DNA from: Nocardioides cavernae
GTDB taxonomy: Bacteria > Actinomycetota > Actinomycetes > Propionibacteriales > Nocardioidaceae
NCBI RefSeq assembly: GCF_016907475.1
Contig: NZ_JAFBCA010000001.1
Span: 1,984,001 to 2,048,000, forward strand
Direction: 5' to 3'
Length of the DNA stretch: 64,000 nt
Both the position numbers and the translations under genes were made by a program. Under the pieces are notes generated by a model, which did not search any database, was not told the origin of the DNA, and saw only the letters and a program-made list of their open reading frames with translations. The number at the start of each line of letters is the position of its first letter. The stretch's first letter is position 1. Of the stretch, positions 25,377 through 34,428 are shown piece after piece.

Positions 25377-26498
25377 TCAGGCCGGGGTCTCGCCGGTGGG
25401 GGCGACCTCGGCCTCGGTCTGCGCCGGACCCCGGGCGGGCGGCTGCTCGTCCTCGTCGGTGAGCGAGGGGTGGGGGCGCTCCTGCTCGCGGATCCACAGC
25501 ACGCGCTGGGCGAACGGGACCTCGATGCCCTCGAGGTCGAAGCGCGCCTTGATCCGCTGCCGCATCTCGCGGGCGACCGCCCACTGCTCGAGGGGGGCGG
25601 TCTTGAGCGCGACGCGCACGAGCACGCCGTCGGGGCCGAGCTCCTGCACGCCCCACACGGAGGGCTCCTCGATGACGCGGCCCTTGAAGTCCTCGTCGTC
25701 CCAGAGGTCGTGCGCGACGTCGGCCAGCACGCGCTGCACGTGGGCGAGGTCCTCGGCGTAGGTGACGCCCACGTCGAGGACCGTGCGGGCCCAGTTCTGG
25801 CTCATGTTGCCGACGCGGAGGATCTCGCCGTTGCGGACGTACCAGACGGTGCCGTTGACGTCGCGCAGCCGTGTGACGCGCAGGCTGACGGCCTCGACCG
25901 TGCCGGAGGCCTCGCCGAGGTCGACCTCGTCGCCGACGCCGTACTGGTCCTCGAAGATCATGAAGATGCCGGAGAGGAAGTCCTTGACCAGCGCCTGCGA
26001 GCCGAAGCCGATGGCCACGCCGATGATCCCGGCGCTGGCGATGAGGGGGGCGATGTCGTAGCCGAGCTCGGCGATGAACATGAGGGTGACGACGGTGAGC
26101 ACCACGCCGGTGACGATGCTCTTCAGCAGCGATCCCATCGTGGCCGCACGCTGGGCCCGTCGCGTGTAGCCGGGGTCCTCGTTCAGGTTGAGGGCCGCGC
26201 CCATCCGGCCGCCCGAGATGGCACGGCTGACGCGGTTGGGCAGCATCCCGTGCTCGGCCCTCCGGACGATGCGGTCGATGAGCCGGTGGAGAAGCCACCG
26301 GACCACGAGTCCGATCAGGACCAGTCCCAGGAGGGCGGACGGCTTGCCGACGATCCAGTCGGCGGCCGTCGCGAGGGTGGAGTCGCCCGTCTGCTCCCAC
26401 GTCAGGTTGCAGAGGTCCTCGCCGGTGTCGCAGGGGTTGGTCTCGCTCCCGGAGACCTCGGTCATGGCAATGAACGGGGTGGTGAGGGGGTGAGGCAT
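25377..26498 (-). CDS. Small-conductance mechanosensitive channel (MscS family)
   Basis: 373 residues. Several N-terminal membrane helices, then the MscS pore helix and beta domain: SAGIIGVAIGFGSQALVKDF is the Ala/Gly-packed TM3, followed by LSGIFMIFEDQYGVGDEVDL and RVTRLRDVNGTVWYVRNGEI, the standard MscS core (PF00924). It opens under membrane tension to release solutes at hypo-osmotic shock. The Pro/Glu-rich C-terminal tail is disordered. The start at 26498 is likely but ATG 26465 is possible; CATACT lies 7 nt upstream of 26498. Its promoter overlaps that of the divergent gene at 26530. Confidence 0.92.
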   Translation of the reverse strand: MPHPLTTPFIAMTEVSGSETNPCDTGEDLCNLTWEQTGDSTLATAADWIVGKPSALLGLVLIGLVVRWLLHRLIDRIVRRAEHGMLPNRVSRAISGGRMGAALNLNEDPGYTRRAQRAATMGSLLKSIVTGVVLTVVTLMFIAELGYDIAPLIASAGIIGVAIGFGSQALVKDFLSGIFMIFEDQYGVGDEVDLGEASGTVEAVSLRVTRLRDVNGTVWYVRNGEILRVGNMSQNWARTVLDVGVTYAEDLAHVQRVLADVAHDLWDDEDFKGRVIEEPSVWGVQELGPDGVLVRVALKTAPLEQWAVAREMRQRIKARFDLEGIEVPFAQRVLWIREQERPHPSLTDEDEQPPARGPAQTEAEVAPTGETPA

Positions 26499-26516
26499 GC
26501 CCGCCAGTATGGGCGA

Positions 26517-26522
26517 TACCCT
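26517..26522 (+). promoter_or_regulatory. -10 element for leaderless gene at 26530
   Basis: TACCCT, 7 nt before GTG 26530; supports that start over ATG 26509. Confidence 0.45.
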
Positions 26523-26529
26523 GTTGCCC

Positions 26530-26919
26530 GTGACCACGCACGTCAGGCCTTCCAGCTCGCCCCGCAGCACGCGCGCCCGCCGGACGGGCCGTGTCTCGGC
26601 CCTGGCCGCCGGCGCCGTCCTCGTCCTGCTCTCCGCGCCGGCCCACGCCGACGTCCCGGAAGGTTGGGGAGGCCAGACCCAGCCCTTCGAGCTCGACCCG
26701 TTGCACGCCCTCGGGCTGTATCTGGGGCTCCCTCTGCTGCTGTTCGCGCTGATCGCGGTGGCGGTCTACCTGCCCTCGATGGTCCGCGGCGAAAAGCTCC
26801 TGCCGGACTACTCGGCCGGCGAGCCGCAGTGGATCGGTGGCCCCCGCCAGGGCGTCGCCGAGCTCCCGGCGCCCGACGGCCAGGACTCCAGGGCGGGTGG
26901 CGCAAGTGGCCGCTGGTGA
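26530..26919 (+). CDS. Exported or membrane protein of unknown function
   Basis: 129 residues. Arg-rich N-terminus and hydrophobic core ending in a signal-peptidase-like site (SAPAHA-D), a short exported stretch (DVPEGWGGQTQPFELDPLHA), one membrane helix (LGLYLGLPLLLFALIAVAVYL) and a cytoplasmic Pro/Gly-rich tail. So the ends may lie on opposite sides of the membrane. The GTG start is supported by a leaderless -10. Its 3' end overlaps the DUF5130-like gene, suggesting the two act together. I do not recognise a family. Confidence 0.65.
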   Translation: MTTHVRPSSSPRSTRARRTGRVSALAAGAVLVLLSAPAHADVPEGWGGQTQPFELDPLHALGLYLGLPLLLFALIAVAVYLPSMVRGEKLLPDYSAGEPQWIGGPRQGVAELPAPDGQDSRAGGASGRW

Positions 26920-27289
26920 CGCGCTGACCGAGGCCGACCGGCTGGCCCTCGACAAGACGATCCGTCTCGCCGAGCAGACCTGCCGCTTCGAGTTCTCCGT
27001 CTACGTCGGGCCCGTCGAGGGCGACGACACCCGTGCCTGGGCGACCCGGCTCCACAACCGCCTGGTGGTCCCTGCCCGGAGCGTGCTGGTGCTCGTCGAC
27101 CCGCGTCGCCGCGTCATCGAGGTCGTCACCGGCGGCGACGTACGCCGCCACCTGAGCGACGCCGAGGTCGAGCTGGCCGTCCTGGAGATGACGTCGGAGT
27201 TCACCGCCGGCAACATGCTGGTCGGTCTCCAGCGCGGCATCGCCATGCTCGCCGAGCACGCCAGGCCGCAGACGACCCTCCACGCCTGA
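26897..27289 (+). CDS. DUF5130/TPM-like protein
   Basis: 130 residues. The core resembles a TPM (TLP18.3/Psb32/MOLO-1) fold: DALTEADRLALDKTIRLAEQ, FSVYVGPVEG, then VLVLVDPRRRVIEVVTGGDV. The match to DUF5130 is from memory of the family. It is predicted cytoplasmic, since no signal peptide is visible. GTG 26897 and GTG 26906 are both possible starts; either overlaps the upstream gene. Function unknown; linkage to a membrane protein with a cytoplasmic tail is the main clue. Confidence 0.65.
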   Translation: MAQVAAGDALTEADRLALDKTIRLAEQTCRFEFSVYVGPVEGDDTRAWATRLHNRLVVPARSVLVLVDPRRRVIEVVTGGDVRRHLSDAEVELAVLEMTSEFTAGNMLVGLQRGIAMLAEHARPQTTLHA

Positions 27290-27294
27290 GGGGC

Positions 27295-27933
27295 TCAGCG
27301 CCCGTCGCCGCGCTCGAGGCCGAGGGTGGCGAGCAGGTCCTCGTGGAGCTGGATCCAGACGAGGTGGCACGAGTCCACCTCCACGCCGTCCACCCACTGG
27401 CGCTGGCCGGCGACGACCCGCGCCATCGCCGCGTCGTACCTCCTCGCGTACCCCGTGAAACGCGGAAGGACGCGCACGAGGTCGTCCTCCAGCCCACCGA
27501 GCCGACGCCCCACCGACCGCAGTGACGCGATCACCCGGTCGTCCCAGCGGAAGTCGGTGTGGTCGTTGGCGGCGAACGAGTTGCCGCCGATCGGTCGCAG
27601 CTGCCACCGGGTGACCGTGTCCTGGAAGCGGGCGTTGAGCGGCACGAAGCGCTCGTGCACCTGCACCACCGTCTCGCGGGCTCCGGTGGCCGCGAGCTCG
27701 TCGGCGAGCAGACGTTCGTCCGCCGCCCTGCCCCGGTCGGTCAGGGACCACCCGGCGGTGCCCGCGAACTCGCTCGTCGTCACCCAACCATCGGCCCGGA
27801 AGTCCTCGAGCAGGCTCGAGGTGTCGTCGCGGTCGAGCCCGAAGCGCGCCGCTACGCGAGGCGTGTCCGCGAATCCCAGCAGTCGCACGGCATGCAGGGT
27901 CAGCGCGGCGGCTCGTGACGCCTCATCCGGCAC
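27295..27933 (-). CDS. Winged-helix regulator-like protein
   Basis: 212 residues. The first 75 residues look like a winged helix-turn-helix: ALTLHAVRLLGFADTPRVAA, then RFGLDRDDTSSLLEDFRADG and a wing ending WSLTDRGRAADE. The C-terminal 130 residues, with WVDGVEVDSCHLVWIQLHED at the end, are not familiar. Possibly a regulator that senses a cytoplasmic ligand. It lies just downstream of a very strong terminator that separates it from pepN, so it should have its own promoter. Its stop is 5 bp from the convergent DUF5130 stop. Confidence 0.6.
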   Translation of the reverse strand: MPDEASRAAALTLHAVRLLGFADTPRVAARFGLDRDDTSSLLEDFRADGWVTTSEFAGTAGWSLTDRGRAADERLLADELAATGARETVVQVHERFVPLNARFQDTVTRWQLRPIGGNSFAANDHTDFRWDDRVIASLRSVGRRLGGLEDDLVRVLPRFTGYARRYDAAMARVVAGQRQWVDGVEVDSCHLVWIQLHEDLLATLGLERGDGR

Positions 27934-27958
27934 GTGGGTGTCCTCCCGCGAGATGCGC

Positions 27959-27993
27959 GGAGGCCTGAGGTCACACCGTGACCTCAGGCCTCC
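27959..27993. terminator. Strong terminator after pepN
   Basis: Perfect 16-bp stem (GGAGGCCTGAGGTCAC and complement) with a 3-nt loop, 22 bp past the pepN stop. Confidence 0.92.
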
Positions 27994-28014
27994 GCCTTGC
28001 TGGGGATACGACGA

Positions 28015-30570
28015 TCAGCGGGCGTCGTACTGCTGGGCTGCCAGCGCCCGGGCGATCTCGGCACGCGCCTCGCCGACGTAGCGCTGCGCCTGCTTGGGCG
28101 CCGAGCTGTCCGCGAGCCACTCGTCGAGGCGGCCGAGGGTGGCCTCGGACCCCAGCGGTTTGGGGAAGCCGTACTCGAGGATCGTCGACGCCTTGTGGAA
28201 GCCCAGCGTGTCGACGAGCGTCTCCGACGCGGCCAGGAACTTCTCGAGGTAGGGCGCGAGCACGTCCTCCTGGCCGAAGCGGAAGATCGAGAACGCGATC
28301 TCGCGCGACGTCTCGTTGGGGGTCGACGGGTCGATGAGCGCGTCCCACGCGGCGGCCTTGGCCTCCGCGGTCGGCTGCGCGGCGCGGGCCGCGGCGGCCT
28401 GCTCCTTGCCCGAGATGGTCTTGTCGACCTCGAGCTCGGCGTCGATCTCGGCGTCGCCGAAGCGCCCCTGCTTGGCGAGCGCCGTGATGAGCGCCCAGCG
28501 CATGTCCTGGTCGACGGCCAGCCCGTCGACCGCGAACGACCCGTCGAGCAGGCCGATGAGGTCGCCGACCGCGGCGTCGCTGTGGGCGGCGCCGGCGTAC
28601 GAGCGGGCGAAGGTGAGCTGGTGGTCACTGCCCGGCTGGGCGGCGAGCAGCAGCTCACGCAGGCCCTTCTCCCACGTCGCCTTCAGCTCGGGACGGTGCG
28701 CGGGGTCGGAGTAGAAGTTGATCGCCAGCGCGGTGGACGCCGGGATCCGGGTCACCGCCCACGCGTCGGTCTCCAGCCCGATGTTTGCAAGGACCAGGTC
28801 GGCCCAGTCGCGGGTGCGCATCTCGCCGTCGCGGGTCATGTCCCACGCGGCACCCCACACGAGGGCGCGCGGGAGCGAGTCCTCGAAGGTGGACAGCGAC
28901 GCGATGGCGGTCGCCAGCGACCGCTCGTCGAGGCGGATCTTGGCGTAGGCGTGGTCCTCGTCGTTGAGCAGGAGCAGCGCCGGCTGCTTCACCCCGACGA
29001 GCTCCGGCACCTCGGTGCTGGCGCCCTCGACGTCGATCTCGACGTAGTCGCGACGCACCAGGCGGCCGTCGACCTCGTCGTAGAGGCCGATGCCGAGCCG
29101 GTGCCGGCGAAGCGTCGGCCAGTCCTCGTGTGCCGTCTGGCTCACCGCGAACGCCGTGTAGGCGCCGTCGGCGTCGAGCTCGAAGGACGGGGCGAGCGTG
29201 TTGACGCCCGCGGTCTGCAGCCACTCCTGGGCCCAGCCCTGCAGCTCGCGGCCCGAGGACTTCTCCAGGGTGGCGAGCAGGTCCTTGAACTCCGGGTTGC
29301 CGTACTCCCACTCCTTGAAGTAGCTGCGCAGGCCCTCCAGGAAGGGCTCGATGCCGACCCATGCGACGAGCTGCTTGAGCACCGAGGCGCCCTTGGCGTA
29401 GGTGATCATGTCGAAGTTGACCTCGACCGCGTGCAGGTCGACGTTGTCGGCCGCGATCGGGTGCGTCGAGGGCAGCTGGTCGGCGCGGTAGCCGGTCTGC
29501 TTGCGGGCGTTGGCGAAGCCGGTCCACGCGTCGTCGAACTCGGTGGCGTTGGCCTCGCACCAGTAGCAGGCCCACTCGGCGAACGACTCGTTGAGCCAGA
29601 GGTCGTCCCACCACTTCATGGTCACGAGGTCGCCGAACCACATGTGGGCCATCTCGTGGGTGATGACCGAGGCGCGGAACTCGAAGAACGAGCGCGGCTG
29701 GCGGCTGCGGGGGAGGTACTCGTCGCGCAGCGTCACGCAACCGGCGTTCTCCATCGCGCCGGCGTTGTACTCGGGGACGTAGAGCTGGTCGTACTTCCCG
29801 AACGGGTAGGGGTAGTCGAACTGCTCCTCGAACCACTCGAAGCTCTGCTTGGTGAGCTTGACGAGCTCCGCCGTGTCCATGTGCTCCTTGAGCGACTGGC
29901 GGCAGTAGTGGCCGAGCGGGATGGTGCCGAACTTGCCCTCGTAGGTGTCGAACTCGCCGTGGTACTCGCCGGCCACGATCGCGGTGATGTAGGTCGACAT
30001 CCGCTTGGTGGTGGGGAAGCGCCAGGTCGACGCGCCGCTCTGCCCGTCCTGGGCGGGCTCGGGCGTCGCGGCGTTGGAGACCACGACCCAGTGCGACGGT
30101 GCGGTGACGTTGAAGGTGAAGACGGCCTTCAGGTCGGGCTGCTCGAAGGTGGTGAAGACGCGGCGGGCGTCGGGCACCTCGAACTGGCTGTAGAGGTAGA
30201 CCTTGTCGTCGGCCGGGTCGACGAAGCGGTGCAGGCCCTCACCGGTGTTGGAGTAGGCGCAGTCCGCGGTCACGACGAGCGTGTTGGTCTCCTCGAGGCC
30301 GTCGAGCGCGATCCGGCTGTCGGCGTACGCCGTCGCGGGGTCGAGGCTGCGCCCGTTGAGGGTGATCTCGCGGACGGTGGGAGCGACCAGGTCGGCGAAG
30401 GTGCCGGCCCCGGGCTCGCGGCAGGTGAACTCGAGCGTGGTGGTCGAGACGAAGGTGGTCGCCTCGGGCTGGGTGGCTGACGTCAGGTCCAGGTCGACGG
30501 TGTACGCCGTGACGTCCAGGAGGGCGGCGCGGGTGGCGGCCTCGTCCCGGGTGAGGTTGGTTCCAGGCAT
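28015..30570 (-). CDS. pepN: Aminopeptidase N (M1 family)
   Basis: 851 residues, full length for actinobacterial PepN. Substrate motif GAMENAG, zinc site HEMAHMWFGD (HExxH near 305) and the third ligand in NESFAEW 18 residues on. N-terminal beta domain, thermolysin-like catalytic domain, and a long alpha-helical ERAP1-type C-terminal domain. It trims N-terminal residues from peptides in the cytosol. ATG 30570 is chosen since GGCAGGA lies 7 bp before it and the longer frame shows no conserved residues. It is divergent from the Rv2466c-like gene. Confidence 0.97.
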   Translation of the reverse strand: MPGTNLTRDEAATRAALLDVTAYTVDLDLTSATQPEATTFVSTTTLEFTCREPGAGTFADLVAPTVREITLNGRSLDPATAYADSRIALDGLEETNTLVVTADCAYSNTGEGLHRFVDPADDKVYLYSQFEVPDARRVFTTFEQPDLKAVFTFNVTAPSHWVVVSNAATPEPAQDGQSGASTWRFPTTKRMSTYITAIVAGEYHGEFDTYEGKFGTIPLGHYCRQSLKEHMDTAELVKLTKQSFEWFEEQFDYPYPFGKYDQLYVPEYNAGAMENAGCVTLRDEYLPRSRQPRSFFEFRASVITHEMAHMWFGDLVTMKWWDDLWLNESFAEWACYWCEANATEFDDAWTGFANARKQTGYRADQLPSTHPIAADNVDLHAVEVNFDMITYAKGASVLKQLVAWVGIEPFLEGLRSYFKEWEYGNPEFKDLLATLEKSSGRELQGWAQEWLQTAGVNTLAPSFELDADGAYTAFAVSQTAHEDWPTLRRHRLGIGLYDEVDGRLVRRDYVEIDVEGASTEVPELVGVKQPALLLLNDEDHAYAKIRLDERSLATAIASLSTFEDSLPRALVWGAAWDMTRDGEMRTRDWADLVLANIGLETDAWAVTRIPASTALAINFYSDPAHRPELKATWEKGLRELLLAAQPGSDHQLTFARSYAGAAHSDAAVGDLIGLLDGSFAVDGLAVDQDMRWALITALAKQGRFGDAEIDAELEVDKTISGKEQAAAARAAQPTAEAKAAAWDALIDPSTPNETSREIAFSIFRFGQEDVLAPYLEKFLAASETLVDTLGFHKASTILEYGFPKPLGSEATLGRLDEWLADSSAPKQAQRYVGEARAEIARALAAQQYDAR

Positions 30571-30649
30571 GCGGGCATCCTGCCACCGGGGTGTGGTGGC
30601 GCCCACATCGGTGGGGAATAGGTGGCCGGGGTGAGGAATTGTTGTTGAC

Positions 30650-31249
30650 ATGGCTACCGCTGACCTCTGGTTCGACCCGCTCTGCCCGTTCGCCTGGATC
30701 ACCTCGCGCTGGATCCGCGAGGTCGAGCAGGTCCGTGACATCGACGTGCAGTGGCACGTGATGTCGCTGGCCTACCTCAACAAGGACAAGGACATCCCCG
30801 ACGGCTACCGCGAGATGCTGCAGGGCACCGAGAAGCCCGTCCGCGTCGCGATCAAGATCGCCGAGGACTACGACAACAGGACGCTCGGTGACTGGTACAC
30901 CGCCATCGGCACCCGGCGCCACAACAACGGCGAGGAGCTCTCGAAGGAGACCGTCGCCGCGTCGCTGGCCGACGTCGGCCTCCCGGCCGACCTGATCGAG
31001 GCCTGGGACGACGCGTCGCTCGACGACGCCGTCGCCAAGAGCCACCACGAGGGCATGGACCCCGTCGGTGACGACGTCGGCACCCCGACCATCCACATCA
31101 ACGGCTCCGCGTTCTTCGGCCCCGTCCTCTCCAAGATCCCGCGCGGCGAGGAGGCCGGTGAGCTGTGGGACGGCGCGGTCGCCGTCGCGAAGTTCCCCTA
31201 CTTCTACGAGCTCAAGCGCTCCCGCACCGGCGACCTCGACTTCAGCTGA
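30650..31249 (+). CDS. Rv2466c-like DsbA-fold protein lacking the second active-site Cys
   Basis: 199 residues. The whole sequence tracks Mycobacterium tuberculosis Rv2466c as I remember it: WFDPLCPxxWITSRW, KSHHEGMD, VGEDVGTPTIH-like and FFGPVLSKIPRGEEAG. Rv2466c is a mycothiol-dependent oxidoreductase/nitroreductase with a CPWC site. Here the motif is CPFA at 12-15, so only the nucleophilic Cys12 remains and a monothiol mechanism with mycothiol is implied. The cis-Pro loop GTPTIH is intact. GTGAGGAA precedes the ATG. Stands alone before a strong terminator. Confidence 0.85.
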   Translation: MATADLWFDPLCPFAWITSRWIREVEQVRDIDVQWHVMSLAYLNKDKDIPDGYREMLQGTEKPVRVAIKIAEDYDNRTLGDWYTAIGTRRHNNGEELSKETVAASLADVGLPADLIEAWDDASLDDAVAKSHHEGMDPVGDDVGTPTIHINGSAFFGPVLSKIPRGEEAGELWDGAVAVAKFPYFYELKRSRTGDLDFS

Positions 31250-31275
31250 CCCACCCGGTCACCCGACCTGATCAC

Positions 31276-31306
31276 GGACGCCACCCGGGGAAACCGGGTG
31301 GCGTCC
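31276..31306. terminator. Terminator after the Rv2466c-like gene
   Basis: Perfect 13-bp stem GGACGCCACCCGG/CCGGGTGGCGTCC with a GGAAA loop, 27 bp after the stop and just before the metG promoter. Confidence 0.92.
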
Positions 31307-31312
31307 GGTCAC

Positions 31313-31318
31313 TAGGCT
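31313..31318 (+). promoter_or_regulatory. -10 element for leaderless metG
   Basis: TAGGCT, 7 nt before ATG 31326. Confidence 0.5.
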
Positions 31319-31325
31319 TGCGCCC

Positions 31326-33152
31326 ATGACCCATGTCCTGTCTGCCGTCGCCTGGCCGTACACCAACGGCCCGCGCCACATCGGCCACGTCGCCGGTTTC
31401 GGCGTGCCCTCCGACGTGTTCAGCCGGTTCATGCGGATGGCGGGCCACGACGTCCTCATGGTCAGCGGCACCGACGAGCACGGCACCCCGATCCTGGTGC
31501 TGGCCGACAACGAGGGCGTGCCCGCCCGCGAGCTGGTCGACAAGTACAACCAGGTGATCGTCGACGACCTCTGCGGGCTCGGGCTGTCGTACGACCTCTT
31601 CACCCGCACCACCACCGGCAACCACTACGCGGTGGTGCAGGAGATGTTCGAGACCTGCCGCCGCAACGGCTACATGGTCGAGGAGACGACGAAGACCGCG
31701 ATCAGCCCCTCGACCGGCCGCACCCTGCCCGACCGCTACATCGAGGGCACCTGCCCGATCTGCGGCTACAAGGAGGCGCGGGGCGACCAGTGCGACAACT
31801 GCGGCAACCAGCTCGACTCGACCGACCTGATCGACCCGCGGTCGAAGATCAACGGCGAGACCCCGGAGTTCAGGGACACCCAGCACTGGTTCCTCGACCT
31901 GCCGGCGCTCGCCGAGGCGCTGGGGGAGTGGCTCGACCAGCGCGAGGCGACCGGCCTGTGGCGGCCCAACGTCATCAAGTTCAGCCAGAACATCCTCAAG
32001 GAGATCCGGCCGCGGGCGATGACCCGCGACATCGACTGGGGCATCCCCGTCCCGGGCTGGGAGGACCAGCCGACCAAGCGGCTCTACGTCTGGTTCGACG
32101 CCGTCATCGGCTACCTGTCCGCCTCCATCGAGTGGGCGCGACGCCTGGCCGAGAAGGAGGGGACGAGCCCGGACAAGTGGCGCGAGTGGTGGAACGACGC
32201 TGACGCCGAGGCCTACTACTTCATGGGCAAGGACAACATCGTCTTCCACTCCCAGATCTGGCCGGCCGAGCTGCTGGCCTACAACGGGAAGGGCGACAAG
32301 GGCGGTGAGCCCGGCCCCTACGGCACCCTCAACCTGCCGACCGAGGTGGTCTCCAGCGAGTTCCTGACCTTCGGCGACTCGCAGTTCTCCACCAGCCGGG
32401 GCAACGTCATCTACGTGGGTGACTTCCTCGCCCGCTACGGCCCCGACGCGCTGCGCTACTACATCTGCGCCGCCGGCCCGGAGACCTCCGACGCCGCCTT
32501 CACGTGGGCCGACTTCGTCACCCGCAACAACTCCGAGCTCGTCGCGGGCTGGGGCAACCTGGTCAACCGCACCGCCACGATGATCGCGAAGAACTTCGGC
32601 GAGATCCCGGCCGCCGGTCCGCTCGAGGAGGTCGACGAGCAGGTGCTCGCGACCGTCCGCGACGGCTTCACGACCGTCGGCGAGCTGGTGGAGAAGCACC
32701 GGCTCCGGGCCGCGATCGCCGAGGCGATGCGGGTGGTCGGCGAGGTGAACAAGTACCTCACGGTCACCGAGCCCTACAAGATGAAGGACGACTCGCAGCG
32801 CGAGCGCCTCGGCACCGTCCTGCACGTGGCAGCGCAGTGCGTGAGCGATTGCAACACGCTGCTGTCGCCGTTCCTGCCGCACGCGGCCAACAAGGTGCAC
32901 GCGGTGCTCGGCGGCGAGGGCGAGCTCATGCCGATGCCGCGCATCGAGCAGGTCGACGAGCTCGAGCCCGACAACGGCGCCGGGCACACGTCGTACTCCG
33001 TCATCACCGGCGAGTACACCTCGACCCCCGCGTGGGCGTCGCGCCCGGTCGTGGTCGGTGCGAAGGTCGACAAGCCGACGCCGGTCTTCACCAAGCTCGA
33101 TCCGTCGGTCGTCGAGGAGGAGCTGGCCCGTGCGGCCGGTGAGCCGGCATGA
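31326..33152 (+). CDS. metG: Methionine--tRNA ligase
   Basis: 608 residues. Class I synthetase: HIGH at 18-21, KMSKS equivalent FSTSRG near 354-359, and a zinc knuckle [18 protein letters not shown] around residues 143-160, the single-knuckle type. The anticodon-binding helical domain follows; no C-terminal tRNA-binding (Arc1p-like) domain is seen. It charges initiator and elongator tRNA-Met. The stop overlaps the next gene's ATG by 4 bp. Confidence 0.97.
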   Translation: MTHVLSAVAWPYTNGPRHIGHVAGFGVPSDVFSRFMRMAGHDVLMVSGTDEHGTPILVLADNEGVPARELVDKYNQVIVDDLCGLGLSYDLFTRTTTGNHYAVVQEMFETCRRNGYMVEETTKTAISPSTGRTLPDRYIEGTCPICGYKEARGDQCDNCGNQLDSTDLIDPRSKINGETPEFRDTQHWFLDLPALAEALGEWLDQREATGLWRPNVIKFSQNILKEIRPRAMTRDIDWGIPVPGWEDQPTKRLYVWFDAVIGYLSASIEWARRLAEKEGTSPDKWREWWNDADAEAYYFMGKDNIVFHSQIWPAELLAYNGKGDKGGEPGPYGTLNLPTEVVSSEFLTFGDSQFSTSRGNVIYVGDFLARYGPDALRYYICAAGPETSDAAFTWADFVTRNNSELVAGWGNLVNRTATMIAKNFGEIPAAGPLEEVDEQVLATVRDGFTTVGELVEKHRLRAAIAEAMRVVGEVNKYLTVTEPYKMKDDSQRERLGTVLHVAAQCVSDCNTLLSPFLPHAANKVHAVLGGEGELMPMPRIEQVDELEPDNGAGHTSYSVITGEYTSTPAWASRPVVVGAKVDKPTPVFTKLDPSVVEEELARAAGEPA

Positions 33153-33754
33153 CCGCGCCCGACCAACCCCCGCGCATGCCCGAGCACGCCGCCGAGATGC
33201 ACCTGCCCCACTTCGTGGTGAAGCAGAAGCTCACCATGATGATCAACCGCTACGAGGTGTCGGAGTCCGACGAGTCCGGCAACCCCACCCGGCTGATGGC
33301 GCTGGCCGAGCAGAAGCGGATGGCGTTCAAGGAGCAGGTCACCTTCTACTCCGACGCGGGCAGGTCCCGCCCGGTGTTCGGCTTCAAGGCTCGGAAGAAG
33401 CTCGACCTCAACGCGGGGTACGACATCACGGACGAGTCCGGCGCCCAGATCGGCTTCTTCAAGAAGGACTTCGGCGCCTCGCTGCTGCGCTCCACCTTCC
33501 ACGTCGAGGGGGCCGGCTTCACGGGCACGGGCCAGGAGCGCAACCAGGTCGTCGGCCTGATGCGCCGCTTCACCGATCTCGACTTCATGCCGATCCACTT
33601 CGACTTCGTCGACGCCGGCGGCGCTCCTCTCTTCTCGGTCGAGCGCAAGATGTCCCTCGGTGACCGCTACCGGGTCGCCGTTCCAGACCAGCGGGTCGAC
33701 TTCCGGGTCGCCGCCGCCGTCGCGGTCGCGCTCGACGCGCTGATGGCCCGGTAG
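33149..33754 (+). CDS. Scramblase/LURP-one-like beta-barrel protein
   Basis: 201 residues. Pattern of a tubby/scramblase-type fold: [20 protein letters not shown], then [40 protein letters not shown], a strand-turn-strand series, and a C-terminal hydrophobic helix ([17 protein letters not shown]). Members may bind membranes or polyphosphate, but bacterial function is unknown. Translationally coupled to metG by ATGA overlap. The family call is from strand pattern and motif memory. Confidence 0.6.
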   Translation: MTAPDQPPRMPEHAAEMHLPHFVVKQKLTMMINRYEVSESDESGNPTRLMALAEQKRMAFKEQVTFYSDAGRSRPVFGFKARKKLDLNAGYDITDESGAQIGFFKKDFGASLLRSTFHVEGAGFTGTGQERNQVVGLMRRFTDLDFMPIHFDFVDAGGAPLFSVERKMSLGDRYRVAVPDQRVDFRVAAAVAVALDALMAR

Positions 33755-33786
33755 GCCACGTCGTTCCAGGACCCCAGGAGGTCATC

Positions 33787-34428
33787 ATGCAGGTCGCAGT
33801 CCTCGGCACCGGTTCGGTCGGTCGCGCGATCGCCCCACGACTGGCCGAGCTCGGGCACGCCGTACGCCTCGGGACCCGCGACCCCACGGCCACCCGGGCC
33901 CGCGACGGCTGGACGGAGCTGCCGAGCGTCGCGCTCGTCACCTTCGCCGAGGCCACCGCGGGTGCGGACCTCGTCGTGCACGCCGGCAACGGGTTGGCCG
34001 CCCTCGACCTGCTGGGGCAGGCCGGCGACCTCGCCGGCACCGTGCTGCTCGACATCTCCAACCCGCTCGACTTCTCCGCCGGGTTCCCGCCCACCCTGGC
34101 CGTGAAGGACACCGACTCCCTGGCCGAACAGCTGCAGCGGGCGTTCCCCGACACCCGCGTGGTCAAGTCGCTCAACACCCTGACCGCCGAGCTGATGGTC
34201 CATCCCGACCGGCTGCCCGAGCCGACGACCGTGTTCGTCAGCGGTGACGACGCCGACGCCAAGCGGCTGGTGACAGGCCTGCTCACCGAGCTCGGGCACC
34301 GCGACGTGATCGACCTCGGCGGGATCGAGACCGCGCGCGGCACGGAGATGTGGCTGCCCCTGTGGCTGCGGCTGATGGGCGCCCTCGGGACTGCGGAGTT
34401 CAACCTCAAGGTGGTGCGACCGACGTGA
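33787..34428 (+). CDS. NADPH-dependent F420 reductase-like / NAD(P)-binding protein
   Basis: 213 residues with a Rossmann dinucleotide motif at the N-terminus (VAVLGTGSVGRAIAPRLAEL), the GTRDP segment that selects NADP phosphate, LLDISNPLDFS and VKSLNTLTAELM, as in F420H2:NADP oxidoreductase (PF03807). Coenzyme F420 is common in this order, but proteins of this subgroup may use other substrates. AGGAGG lies 5 bp before the ATG. Its stop shares one base with the next start. Confidence 0.8.
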   Translation: MQVAVLGTGSVGRAIAPRLAELGHAVRLGTRDPTATRARDGWTELPSVALVTFAEATAGADLVVHAGNGLAALDLLGQAGDLAGTVLLDISNPLDFSAGFPPTLAVKDTDSLAEQLQRAFPDTRVVKSLNTLTAELMVHPDRLPEPTTVFVSGDDADAKRLVTGLLTELGHRDVIDLGGIETARGTEMWLPLWLRLMGALGTAEFNLKVVRPT

